Assembly (NCBI GenBank): GCA_903813345.2
Contig: CAIIXF020000010.1
Location: forward strand, 16,131,181-16,195,180
Length of the DNA: 64,000 nt
Origin: Owenia fusiformis
Taxonomy: Eukaryota > Annelida > Polychaeta > Sabellida > Oweniidae
Direction: 5' to 3'
Below, one piece after another: positions 44,912 through 56,100 of this stretch. Under the pieces are notes generated by a model. The model saw nothing but the letters and a program-made list of their open reading frames with translations, was not told the origin of the DNA and did no database searches. The position numbers and the translations under genes were made by a program. Each line of letters starts with the position of its first letter. Within the stretch, counting starts at the first letter, position 1.

Positions 44912-45751
44912 TTGTGTATTGTAACTTTTATTCCAAATATGAATATGCTGTTACTCCTCATAGCAGGGGATGTTCATCCTAATCCAGGACAAAATAATTT
45001 GACATTTCTGTTCTCAAACATTAATAGCTTGACAGCCAATAACGGCCTAAGATTTGAATCCCTAAAACTCAGGGTAAATGAAATTAACCCAAGTGTTGTC
45101 GGCCTCTGTGAGGCCGGTATCTCAAAAATAAGGATGGATTCTGGTGACTTTGACTTAAATGATTACAATACATTTTCTAGTGAACTTGGCAGGGGTCTGG
45201 TCCTTTATACCCATAACAGTATAGTGACCAAGGCATTTAAACCTGGTGATCTTAATTTAAATGGGATTGATGCCCTTCTTTTGACTATCATTGTGAACCA
45301 TAAAAGAATCCTTATTGGCTCATGCTATAGATCACCAAGCCAGAATGCCACTGAAACACGTAATTATTTTTCTTCATTAAACAACTTACTTGAACAAATA
45401 GAAAGGTACCGACCATCCTTTGATCATGTTATTTTGATGGGTGACCTCAACGCTAAACATTCCATATGGTTTGACAACCAAGATACCAATCTTGCAGGGA
45501 CAAAACTCTTGGAAACCTTAGATCTTAATGACTATGTTCAAATTATTAACGAACCAACTAGAATTACTGACCATTCCAAATCATGCATAGATCATATTTT
45601 GACCAACTCACCTGATATATTTGACCATTTTGAAATATGTGACCCTATAGGCATGACCGACCACAGCACTATCACTGCACAAATAAAGATTGGAGTAACC
45701 AAATCCAAACCTATAAAAAAACTATTTGGAAATACAACGAAGTCAACTTAG
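44912..45751 (+). pseudogene. LINE ORF2 N-terminal: 2A-like motif and endonuclease
   Basis: Begins with MLLLLIAGDVHPNPGQ (about residues 12-27), akin to the 2A-like DxExNPGP motif found at this place in many CR1/L2 elements, but with H for E and Q for the last P. The endonuclease follows with every expected block: FSNINSL, VGLCEAGI (catalytic E), IGSCYRSP, LMGDLNAKH, SCIDHILTN and GMTDHSTI. The frame is open from before 44912, so the true start is not visible. It ends early through a frame change at the A-run near 45716; the protein sense continues as TIWKYNEVNLENLN. Confidence 0.9.
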
Positions 45752-46147
45752 AAAATCTGAACAACGCAATCAGGAACACAAACTGGTTACACATTTTAAA
45801 TGAGAATATAGACTTAGATTTGGCTACCTCTAACTTTATGAATAAACTCATGGATATATACAAATCCAGAATTCCAAATAAAATTATAACTGTTCGGTCA
45901 AATGATCAGCCATGGATCACCAGTACACTTAAAAAAGAACTATCGAAGAAGAAAACACTTTACAAGAAATTTTCCAAATCTCCCTCTCAACTTAATAAAT
46001 TAATATATGACCAACAGGCAACTAAAGTTGCCCAACTTGTTGAACAAGCCAAAATAGATCACGAAAAAAAACCTTATCATCAATTGACCAGCTAAATAAG
46101 TCCGATAAAAATATTGGAGAATCATCAAATCATTTTTAGGCACAAAT
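45752..46147 (+). pseudogene. LINE ORF2 linker between endonuclease and reverse transcriptase
   Basis: Lies mostly in a different frame from its neighbours. The open stretch 45820-46095 reads MDIYKSRIPNKIITV, DQPWITSTLKKELSKKK and LYKKFSKSP, the usual conserved linker (PWxTxxLKxxLxxKxxLYK) of CR1/Jockey-type ORF2. Two more frame changes near 46074 and 46110 lead back to the frame of the reverse transcriptase. Confidence 0.75.
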
Positions 46148-48229
46148 TTGATGAAAAACAGCATATCTAGCATTTATGATGAAATTACTGGACACGCACT
46201 TTCAAATAACCTTGATATTGCAAACAAATTCATGAACTATTTTGCTTCTAAAAACCATACAGATGCCAGTTTTGACCATTTGCCTCTATTCCCTATGAGG
46301 ACAAATTCTTTACTCATTTCCGCTAAGACTGACCAATTTGAAATTATGAAAATAATTCTCTCCTTAGATACCTCCAAAGCATGCGGGCCAGATAATATCA
46401 CAAACAAAATGTTGAACCTTACAGCTCATACCATTTCAAAACCTCTTACCATATTATTTAATAAACTTCTAACTAAATGCACTTATCCAGATATTTGGAA
46501 AAAAGGCAATGTTTGTCCAATCTTTAAAAAAAATGATAAATCAAATGTTAATAACTACAGACCTATCACCTTGCTAAGCTCCATAACCAAAGTTTTTGAA
46601 AAGGTTCTTGCTGACAGAATCAGAAAACACTTACTTGATAATGATCTTCTTTTTAAGTATCAGTCCGGATTTTTACCTGGTCATAGCACCATTCATCAAC
46701 TTTTATCTATCGAGCATTTTCTTCAAACTACTTTTGAACAAGGACAAGCCTCCAAAACAATATTTTTGGACGTAGCCGCCGCTTTTGACCGGGTTCCGCA
46801 CTCGTTACTCCTCCATAAACTCAAGGCGTATGGTTTTCAAGGTCAAATCCTTAAAATGATCAAATCTTATCTTACCAACAGGAAAATTGCTGTTCAAATT
46901 TCTGGTGAGACCTCCAATTACTCAGAAACTAATTTTATAAACTGCGGTGTCCCACAGGGCTCAATACTAGGGCCAATACTTTTTCTAATATATATTAATG
47001 ACCTTCCAGACAATCTGGATGGTCATTGCTACATTTATGCAGATGATACCTCATTACACCATCCTTTTGACCCAAAACAACCACAACAAATAGAAGCAGT
47101 GGTAAAATCCAATCTAATTAAAGTAGAAGAATGGTCTAACACTTGGAAACTTGATTTTAAACCGGAGAAGAGTTCCGAGATGATTTTTCACTCACCTAGA
47201 ACAAAAACTGATAATGTGTCAACTTCAAAACTAAATAATATAGAAATCAAAAGAGATACCGAGCACAAACATTTAGGACTCATTTTTGACCCATGTTTAT
47301 CTTATGATAAGCATATTGGTGATTTACTAGTCAAAATAAGAAAAATGTTAAACCCATTAAAGAAACTCAAATTCAAGCTTGGGAGCAAGCACCTAGAAAC
47401 AATCTTCAACTCATTCATTCTTCCTCACTTTGATTATGGTGCCATTTTATATGGCACAGCTTCTAAATTTCTTTTGCGAAGACTCGATAGTCTATATTAC
47501 ACAGCGGCACTCTATTGTTCTGGCTGCATCCAAGGGAGCAGTACAGAAAAGGTCCTAAGTCTCCTAAACTGGCCAACACTTGAATCTAGACGTAGAATAC
47601 AATCAAATAATTTTATGTTCAAAGTTGCCAATGGTACAAGTCCCTCATATATCACAGACATTTTTGATAAGTATAGTAATGTTAGGAATAGAAACTTGAG
47701 ATACATTGATCCATTCAAAATGCCCATAAGATGCTCTGCTAGATTCTCATCCTCAGCAATACCTTCTGCAATCTCAAAATGGCTAGAGCTCCCCCCTTCT
47801 ATTAAAACCAAGAAAACTCTTCATAATTTCAAAAAACACCAACGGCTTTTCCTTCAAAACCCCTCTAAAATTTTGACCACAAGTCAACTCAATCTTTCTA
47901 GACGGCATGAGATAGTGGTGAATAAAGTAAGAGCTGACTTATTTTTTAAAGCTCAATTTTATGCCCATAATTTTAACTCTGTTGACAGCCCTAATTGTGC
48001 TTGTGGCAGCTCTCAAACCTTAAAACATATTCTTTTCCAGTGCAATCGCTTAACCTTAGTAAGACAGGATCTCTGGGATAAACTTGCTGAATTAGAACCT
48101 TCTCTCAATAATAATCTTCCCCAGTACGATTTTATCTCCATTTTGAAAACAGGAAGCCCAAACTTAAGCGTAGATGTAAACTCTAAAGCCATTTCACTGA
48201 TACTTGACTTCATTATAGACAATAGCTAA
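46148..48229 (+). pseudogene. LINE ORF2 reverse transcriptase and C-terminus
   Basis: 693 residues open without a stop. Blocks in order: KACGPDNI (78-85), NYRPITLLSSITKVFEKV (136-153), FLDVAAAFDRVPH (206-218), NCGVPQGSILGP (265-276), YIYADDTSL (295-303, catalytic YADD at 297-300) and KHLGLIFD. Near the end a CACGSSQTLKHILFQC knuckle matches the CR1/Jockey group. The domain itself shows no break; only its upstream connection is out of frame. VAAAFD replaces the commoner SKAFD. Confidence 0.92.
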
Positions 48230-48423
48230 TTCCCTCCCTTATGTCTCTCTTTCTGATATCCTGTTGTCCTGTCACACCTGCTCCGGTCCGGGACCCTGTC
48301 TGCCTGCCACCCCCAGCCTCTCACCATTCCTATATAATGCCCTCTGGCGATTTAGGGATGCTATTGTAATTGTATTTTAAACTATATCATTGAAATAAAT
48401 AAATAATAATAATCTCTAGCTCA

Positions 48424-49258
48424 AAATATTTGAATATATTTCTAAGAAATGATTGGCTGTCAATTTAACTATTTGAATTGTCTTTTGTTTTCACGAAGAC
48501 ATTTTGAACTTGGTTATTTCGGATTCTCTTAAACGTTAAATATAGAGTACAACACATTTTGAGATACCAAACTTTGAGTTTCACCATGCCTCATAGATGA
48601 CCATCACATGATACGAGAGGCCATACGAGCATACGAGAGGCCATATTTGTCACTGTCACCTTAGCCACAAGTTTTGATTTGAACTATATTTGCATTCATA
48701 AGGGTCTATTGATTGATCCTTCAGGCAAAATACAACTTCGATAAACCTTACTTTACTTCAGATCAAAACAACCTACACAGGTTGACCGGTAAGTCTGTCT
48801 AATCGACCTGCATATACAGTGTAGACGTAATAAAACCTTCTTTATTTGAATAGTGCAAAAATAAAACTTTTTATATCTCTTTTATTGTGTTACAATCTCG
48901 AGCTCCATAACTGCCATAAAAGAAAAAATATAAAAATAATGCTACAAAGAGTGCGAGCGTGACAATGATATAAAATAGCTATGTAACGAATGCCAAGTGC
49001 ATGTAATATCCAGATTAAAAGAGAATGCATAATGCGGGAGAGATGTATACGTATCTAGGCGGAATCTGTTTTTCAGCAAAATATTGTACTCGTATATACT
49101 GGTATATTTGTTGAAAGACATTTTATTTTGAATTGGTTAAAATAAATTTTACATTTACATTTAATTTACTGCATAGTTTAGAAGGGATGGGAATAGGCGA
49201 AATCAGCTTTCTTACAGTAGAATATTGACACATATATGGATTAAAAGAAATTTTACAA
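48424..49258. other. Flank of the LINE; start of a duplicated module region
   Basis: No gene. AAACCTTCTTTATTTG at about 48833, followed by CTCTTTTATTG, is repeated in related form at about 51504-51560. TAGGCGGAATCTGTTTTTCA at 49057 is the first of several related copies (about 49194, 50710, 50928). Confidence 0.45.
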
Positions 49259-49260
49259 TA

Positions 49261-49483
49261 ACGGTGTCCCCAAAAAGTGGGACACTTTTTGACAATTATT
49301 TTCTTCACAATTCAGTACTCAAATTCATTGAACATTTCTATAAAGTAGCCCAAGGATATCCTTAGTAAGTGGTACAAACATAATATGTCAATCAGTTTTA
49401 ACAAAAATATTCAAAGAATTCGGCTTATCTTTTACTGAGAAAATACTTGTCAAAAAGTGTCTCACTTTTTTTGGGACACCCGA
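49261..49483. mobile_element. 223-bp TA-flanked MITE
   Basis: Inverted ends ACGGTGTCCCCAAAAAGTGG and, inverted, TCGGGTGTCCCAAAAAAAGT, both continuing into GACACTTTTTGACAA. TA lies at 49259-49260 and 49484-49485. Non-coding, mariner-like. A half copy is at 50743-50870. Confidence 0.8.
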
Positions 49484-49661
49484 TATATCGGTTCAAAGAA
49501 ATTTTACAATACGTTTACTGCACAGTTTGTGAGGCTGCTTTTTATGAATAGATTTTATTGCCATTATATAGTTATTAATAAAACTTTGCAAATAATACAC
49601 GTGGGACCCAATCGCAAGAAGCATTATAGGACAGGTGTCCCTCGGTGTAGTATTTACCCTA

Positions 49662-50459
49662 CTATCACACCGAACTAGTTTTCACTACGTTCTCGAAAAC
49701 GGGCTTCAACTGTGTACGAACGAACTGGACGTACCTAGAACCGTTTGGGGTCTATTTACAAACTTCATTGAACGTGCTCGAACTGGTAGGTCCCCTTGAA
49801 CTTAGAACATGCTCAAAATGTTCTCGTGGTCCATACGTTCTACAATTAGAACGAGTGACAACGTACTAACGACGAGCTGGACGTACTACGAACGGAACCG
49901 TCGTACTTCAATCCTACTAGGGACGTTTTAACAACGAGTTGAACTGTCTGAGGACGAATTGAGAACGAGGTAGAACTAATTGCAAACGGGTTTAAACTGA
50001 TTAAGAACGTATTTAAGACTGCTTAAGAACGAGTTAGCAAAAATATAGCTATCACACCAAATAAGTTGCCACTGCGTTCTTCAAAACTGGTTATAAACTG
50101 TGTGCGAACGGAATTAACGTAGCTGCAACTTTCTAAGGTCTATTTACGAACTTCATGAACGTTCTCAGACGGGAAGGTGATTTTAGAATTTTGAATCGAT
50201 TCAAAATTCGATGGCGACCATACCGTTCTGTAATCAGGTCATCATGACCTTCTAGACTAAGGAACGCGTTATACGACGTTGCACACCGACCTGGTGCGAC
50301 CTGAACGAACTGCGAATGAGATGGACGTATTGAAGACTGTTTATGAACGAAGTAGCTAATTATTTTAGACATATTTCCCGACCACAGCCAGATTGAGCCC
50401 GTTTTACGACTTTTTCGTAGGACTGGCAAGAACGGGTAAGAACTAGTTTGGTGTGATAG
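49662..50459. mobile_element. 798-bp TIR element of GAACG/CGTTC repeats
   Basis: Ends CTATCACACCGAACTAGTT (49662-49680) and AACTAGTTTGGTGTGATAG (50441-50459). The interior is almost wholly degenerate copies of short motifs such as GAACGAACTGGACGTA and GAACGAGTT in both strands. A second internal left-type end, CTATCACACCAAATAAGTT, near 50047 suggests a tandem or nested origin. Non-coding; target duplication unclear. Confidence 0.7.
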
Positions 50460-50742
50460 AGGGGTTACAATTTTGTAATATGGTCATGTGATTTTAAAGT
50501 AAAGGATGTAAAAGAAAGAAAAAATATCTGCAATTCAGTTGGAGTGGGGGAGGGGGCTGCTGCCTCTGCATATGGAGTCCTGAGAACCAAAACATAATAA
50601 TATAATAATGAGGTCCACACCATAACTTGAAACATGTGACTGAAAGCTAGACTTCAATATACAAGAGTATATTGTAAAAGAAAGGATCATTGAGAGGAGA
50701 GCATGTAAATAGGCGAAACCAGCTTTTTTCCAGCAAATACAT

Positions 50743-50870
50743 CGGGTATCCCAAAAATGACAATTTTTGACAACTATCTTCTCAGCAACTGATTAACCAA
50801 ATTCACAGAAAAATTCGTGCAAAGTAGCCCAAGAGTATTATTAGCAATGTTTAAAAATATGCAAAATATT
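50743..50870 (+). repeat. Half copy of the 49261-49483 MITE
   Basis: CGGGTATCCCAAAAATGACA, TTTTTGACAACTATCTTCTC and AAAGTAGCCCAAGAGTA match the left half of the MITE. The right terminal repeat is absent. Confidence 0.55.
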
Positions 50871-51959
50871 GCATATATTTTGGTTTAAGAAATGGTACAA
50901 TACGTAGCACTGTTTGATATAGATGTAAATAGGCGAAACCAGCTTTTTCCAGCAAAATATTGAATGCATATTATATTGCATGAATAATCAGCCCCTCCAG
51001 AGGTTGAAGGTTTCAGCTGGATAGTCTGTTCGTGTTTCAATAGTGCCGCTCAACTTTAATAGATATTTTTCAATCGCAGAAAATAAATTATTCGGCTGCC
51101 TAATTTGTCGACAGGTGTGTATTAAGTCTTAATGTCCAAGCTGGTAATAAACTTGATCAAAGCTAAAAGGTACACAAAACCTATACCTCCATTAACAATT
51201 GTTTCAATTTCGTTCCTTCAATGTTTTGTGTATTTGGATATGATTGGAACAATTTGCCCATACATCTGGTGTTCCAGATATAGAAGCTAATAATACTTAT
51301 CGTTGCATTGAGTACAGTGGGATTTTGAAAGTGCCAGTCATATATCCATTATCCAACAATTACGTTATTCATTAAAGGAAGTAAATCGACTGTTTCTTCA
51401 TTTCTTTGGGTCTTCGAAATTCAGAGTGGAGAAAAATGAAATCAAAAACACGGGATGACCAACACGTTTGGTAATTGATGTGTCCACATAACAAACCCAA
51501 TAAAGTCTTTTTTATTTGTAGAACCCACAGAGATAAAACTTGCTATTTCTCTTTTATTGCAACCTGAATAAAGCCAATAAGAAATTCATGAATAAACAAG
51601 AACAGCTAAGTAAGAACCGGAAAAACTAAAAGCTGAAATAATCGAGCAAAATTAGAATTGATTTAGAGTCTAATATGGCGTTGCTTTAATTGTTGTTTTC
51701 CCTTCTGTGAGCTCTGTGTGCAAAAATAAACGTTAAATACAAAAGCAATTATCAAAGTAAAGTATGCGAACCGTCACATAATGTAATTGTCTTGAAGACT
51801 ATGTTTGCCATCGAGTTCCATTCCAACACATTTTCCGGCTTGTAATTAATTACTTTGGTGTCAAATCAAGTTCTGTCGATGTTTTGTCAAATCAATCAAA
51901 ACGCGTCATAAAGTATTGCAAATGCACCTCACGTTTTCTTAAAGATTCCCGGGGGTATT
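50871..51959. other. Duplicated module and unassigned DNA
   Basis: TAGGCGAAACCAGCTTTTTC at about 50928 repeats the stretch near 50710. No gene recognised. Confidence 0.4.
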
Positions 51960-52319
51960 TTGTTCACAGCGACTTAACTAATAGTGGAATCAATTGGTGC
52001 AAGGCCCCCATAGGGACCTTGCGTTTTCATACTAAAGTTCGTTTTGGAATTTTTTCTTATTGTTCTATGTATTTCAAGACATTTTAGAGAGAGGGCCCTT
52101 TTTCTAAAGCCCTTTTTAGAAAAATAATTGAGATTCCAGAGGATACCCATTATTACTGCTTTTTAACACAATGTGAACAGAAAATTCAAATTTCAAACTC
52201 CTTATCTCACTATAATTCACCAATTGAGAATGGAAATTGAGCAACCAAACTTGGCACAAAGTTGGACCCTAAGATAAGCTCTAATCTGAGCTGTTTGATC
52301 TTTTGTGAAATCATACATT

Positions 52320-52720
52320 TGCCTAGCAACCACATAGCAACCATCTAAGATAACACATTTTACAATATAAATCCACTTAATATATGCTAGGATGCTATAA
52401 GAACATAACAAAAAGTCTTCTTATCCCAAAATACAACAATTCAAACATATTTACAGAAGTGACATCACCATGTTGCATAGCAACAACATGGCAACAGGTT
52501 ACAATGCCCATTTTGACATTTGAACACCATATTCCTATTATATGCTCACTTGTATGCTTTTGGATCCCTTCCACATTATTTCTTAACATACAGAAATTGT
52601 ATTTAAGCATAAATGATGCAGTTATGCCTGACCATTTTCCCTAGCAACTTCCTAGCAACGGCTTAAAATAATGCTTAAATTTGCCTAGCAATGACCTAGC
52701 AACAGCTTAAAATAGCAATG
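52320..52720. repeat. Cluster of TAGCAAC motifs
   Basis: CCTAGCAACCACATAGCAAC, CATAGCAACAACATGGCAAC, CCTAGCAACTTCCTAGCAAC and CCTAGCAATGACCTAGCAAC lie within 400 bp of the left arm, and mirror copies lie in the right arm (55030-55400). Paired GCAAC/GTTGC spacing resembles RFX X-box half sites, but this may be only an element-specific repeat. Confidence 0.5.
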
Positions 52721-52985
52721 TTTCTCATAAAAATCTCACTATATATCTACTATTATGTAATATGTATGTCTTTTAATTTATAAAGCTTTGTTGCTGCACA
52801 CTCAAAAATCTGTAGTCTCTAAAGCATGATGGGACATTTGTTGTCTTATGTTTATTAAACTACAAAAGTCCTGCAATTCATGTTTCAGTTCTGAGATAAA
52901 GTAAACACAAAATATTCATCGTATTTATCCTTGTTACATTTTCAGCATTAATACCCCTAAGATAATACTCTATTTGGGTTAATTG

Positions 52986-53768
52986 CTACAATTTCCTTTG
53001 CAATTGCATAGTTTTGGTGCAGTAAAATACACCATGGCATTTGCAGTTCCCTTTGCAGTCACATTTGGTGCATCCACATTTAATTATGACTTTACATGCC
53101 TCGGATGCTTGCGACAGTATCGTCCATCTGGGTACGCCCAATCCTGATGCGCTCCTAAACCATTCCATTGGTTTAGGAATTGTTGAAGGAAGAACTGGAT
53201 CCAATATATGCCTTTGCCCCCATACATGTGCTCCTTGGAGCATGACATTATAGAGTGCTGCATCGCATGTTGGAGGTAATCTATCGGTATCCATCTGTCA
53301 TGAGTGAACATGTGCCTGCGCATGGTATTGAGATTTGTCTCGCTGTTTGTAGGCTGGTAAACTACGATAATGAACCTCTCAATTGTGCCCATAACTTCTG
53401 TTGTTGTTACGGTTGATGGGCGATCTACAAGAGTCAAAATGACACCTGTTAGATCATTACATAAGTTCCATTGCTTGAAAACTGTCACCTTGCTCTGATG
53501 GTAAACTCCAGGCATGGTATCAGTTCCAGTATGGGTGTGGAAAATTGGCAGCGCACATGATCTTTGTGGTCCTAGTGCTCTAGCAATCGCATGATCTGGA
53601 ATGTAGTGATAGGTTTTGCCTTTTGAAAATGCTACATACACCTCAATCTGTAGCTCAGAGGCACAGGCTAAGGCTATCACAATAACATTTCTGTTCCCTG
53701 ATCTTATCATAGATTTTCTTTTCCGACACCATGAGACACATGCAAAAACATATATGTAGCTGCCTCAT
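52986..53768 (-). pseudogene. Decayed CXC-domain mobile-gene fragment, left arm
   Basis: Minus-strand protein sense, in more than one frame: CALPIFHTHTGTD (like the AxPFFHxFTGCD block of a widespread invertebrate mobile-gene family, possibly an XPG-like nuclease core), IERFIIVVY, RRHMFTHDRW, HVWGQRH, GVPRWTILSQASEACK, then a Cys-rich KCGCTKCDCKGNCKC, a Tesmin/TSO1-like CXC motif. The N-terminal part of the usually long protein is missing. The gene is broken in this copy, although better kept than the right-arm copy. Function unknown; the family recurs as multi-copy genes in marine genomes. Confidence 0.65.
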
Positions 53769-53999
53769 GACATTGTTAATTTTTCACATTTGGATAGTAA
53801 TATTCCACTGAACCCAGCATATGGGTTTATGTATCCCAGCAGGGCGTGTTCAAAATACTAGTATATAGATTTTAAATCAAGACACCATATTTTACTGATT
53901 AAATCGTTAGGTCAAGGTTATACTTGTAAAATGCTTAAAATCCTATCTGGGATTTGCTGAAACATACAAGTCATTAATTTCAAAGTTTTACCACTTTAG

Positions 54000-54770
54000 A
54001 TGCTGAAGGATATAGGAATTGTGCAAAGAGCTCTATCTTTCAAGAAAGTCTTGTTAGGATAGGATTTCTCAGAAACAATGACAACAAGATAGAGTTCTTT
54101 GCAGTACTAGCAACTGTTTCAAGACACATTATGGCAGACGATAGAGTCTTTGTCTCCACCATTGAAGGAGAGTGCATCAGTAATCCTGCTAATTATGCCA
54201 TAATAGTCCCTGCTCCCAGGAAGAGGCAGATACACATATGTTTTTGGATGTGTCTCATGGTGTCCGAAAAGGTTGCAGGACATTTATGATAAGATCGGTG
54301 GAAAGTAATGTTGTGATAGCCTAATAGCCTGTGCCTCTGAGCTACAGCATTTTCAAAACTAACACTACATTCCAATTTATGAATTTGCTTGAGCACTAGG
54401 ACCACAAAGATCATGTGCGCTGCCAATGTTCCACATCCTTACTGGAACTGATAACCACATCTGGATTTTACCATCAAGCAATGGAACTTATGTAATGATC
54501 TTACAGGTGCCCTTTTGACAAGAAGCACATGTATGGGGGCAGTGGTATATAGTGGATCCAGTTTTTCCTTCACCAAGCCTATGGGGATGGTTTAGGAGCC
54601 CATCAGAATTGTGGGTGCCCAGATAGACAATATTGCCCAAGCATCCATAGCATGTTAAGTCATAATTAAATGTGGATGCAGCAAATGTGACAGCAAAGGG
54701 AACTGCTTATGCCATGGTGCATTCTACTGCATCGAACTATGCACCTGTAAAGGAAATTGAAGCAATTCAC
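54000..54770 (+). pseudogene. Decayed CXC-domain mobile-gene fragment, right arm
   Basis: Plus-strand counterpart of the left-arm gene. LGPQRSCALPMFH, then HVWGQW and TILPKHP can be followed, but breaks are frequent. It extends a few hundred bases further towards the gene's start than the left copy, into the centre of the palindrome. Non-functional. Confidence 0.55.
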
Positions 54771-55958
54771 CAAAATAAAGTATTATCTTAGGGGTATCAA
54801 TGCTGAAAATGTATCAAGTGTCAATGTGATGAATCAGAACTGAAACGTGAATTGCAATTTGACATATGTAAGACAAGAAATGTCCCATCATGCTTTACAC
54901 AAGAGACTAAAGATTTTTAAGGAGCAACTATAAAGCTTTATAAATTACAAAAGACATATATATTGATTTTCTTCTAGTCATATAGTGGATATATAGTGAA
55001 ATTCTTATGAGAAACATTGCTATTTTAAGATGTTGCTGGGTCGTTGCTAAGGAAATTTAACCTTTATTTCAAGCCATTGCTAGGGAAAATGGTCAGACAT
55101 AACTGCATCAATACATTTGCTATATGTTAAGAAATAATGTGGAAGAGATCCAAAAGCAGTGAACATATAATAGATATATGGTCTGCAAATGTCAAAATGG
55201 GCATTGTAACCTGTTGCCATGTTGTTACTATGCAACATGGTGATGTCACTTCAGTAAATATGTTAAAATTGTTGTGTTTTAGGATAAAAATACTTTTTTG
55301 TAATGGTCTTATAGCATCCTAGCATATATTAAGTGGATTTATATTGTAAAATGTGTTATTTTAGGCGGTTGCTATGTGGTTGCTAGGCAAATATAAGATA
55401 TCACAAAAAATAAAAGCCCTAAGATTAGAGTTTATCCTAGGATCTAACTTTGTGCCAAGTTTGGTTGCTCAACTCCCATTCTCCATTGATGATTTATAGC
55501 GAGATAAGAAGTTTGGAATTTGAATTTTCTATTAAAATTGTGTTAAAAAGCAGAAATAACAGGTATCCTCTGTAATCTCAATTATTTTTCTAAAAAGGGC
55601 TTTAGAAAAAGGGCCCTGTCTCTTAAATAACTTTAAATACATAAAACTATAAGAAAAAACTCAGAAACAAACTTTAGTATGAAAACGCAAGATCATTCAC
55701 CAATTGATTCCGCTATAACTAATAAACGTGTAACAAGGGTCATGTCTTTGTAAATGAGGTTGCGTGGAACTTGAATTCTAAACTGACAGAGTATGAGAGT
55801 AATTTTAAAATGTTTTTAGGGACAACTTTTTGTAAATGAGCGTATTTTAGAGAATGTCCCATCTTCACTGCACATATATAAGAACAACCATTTTAGAACT
55901 GTTATTAAGAAAGAGAACTGACTTTTGTGAAATGCCGCTTATATATACCGCTGACATA

Positions 55959-56100
55959 TATAGAGATTATCCTATAGTCGGTTCAGGATGTTGGGATTAT
56001 CCCGAGGCAAATATAATATATATGCCCGAGGGCCGCATATATTATATTGGCCGAGGTATAATCCCAATATCCTGAACCGACTGTAGGATAATCTCTATAG
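55959..56100. repeat. 142-bp near-perfect hairpin
   Basis: TATAGAGATTATCCTATAGT, CGGTTCAGGATGTTGGGATT and the following AATATAATATATATGC pair with the right arm almost base for base; the loop is about 9 nt around CCGAGGGCC. The arms are about 66 bp with few mismatches. No coding sequence. Confidence 0.85.

Larger units (their letters stand above)
44899..48411 (+). mobile_element. CR1-type LINE, nearly complete ORF2, 3.5 kb
   Basis: An 11-bp direct repeat ATCTCTAGCTC lies at 44888-44898 and 48412-48422. The element ends in an AAATAAATAAATAATAATA-type short-repeat tail, as CR1 relatives do, rather than pure poly(A). Order: 2A-like motif, apurinic endonuclease, linker, reverse transcriptase, Cys/His knuckle, then a 3' untranslated region of about 180 bp. 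ORF1 and most of the 5' untranslated region are absent. Reading frame changes occur in the linker only, at an A7 run near 45716, an A8 run near 46074 and once more near 46110. Confidence 0.92.
51960..55738. mobile_element. 3.8-kb inverted repeat carrying two copies of a CXC-domain gene
   Basis: Arms 51960-53768 and 54219-55738 are inverse copies with substitutions and small gaps: GGAATCAATTGGTG, TGCGTTTTCATACTAAAGTT, AGGGCCCTTTTTCTAAAGCC, GTGACATCACCATGTTGCAT and ACTGGATCCA recur in mirror order. The 450-bp centre has sequence related only to the right-hand gene copy. No short terminal repeat or target duplication was found outside the arms. Each arm carries a decayed piece of the same gene, transcribed outwards from the centre. 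Best read as the inverted-arm remnant of a mobile element of unknown class. Confidence 0.7.

Noticed and set aside
44888-48422. The reverse-transcriptase region as part of an LTR element
   Set aside because: No flanking long repeats, protease, RNase H or integrase; the apurinic-type endonuclease and short-repeat tail mark it as a CR1-type LINE.
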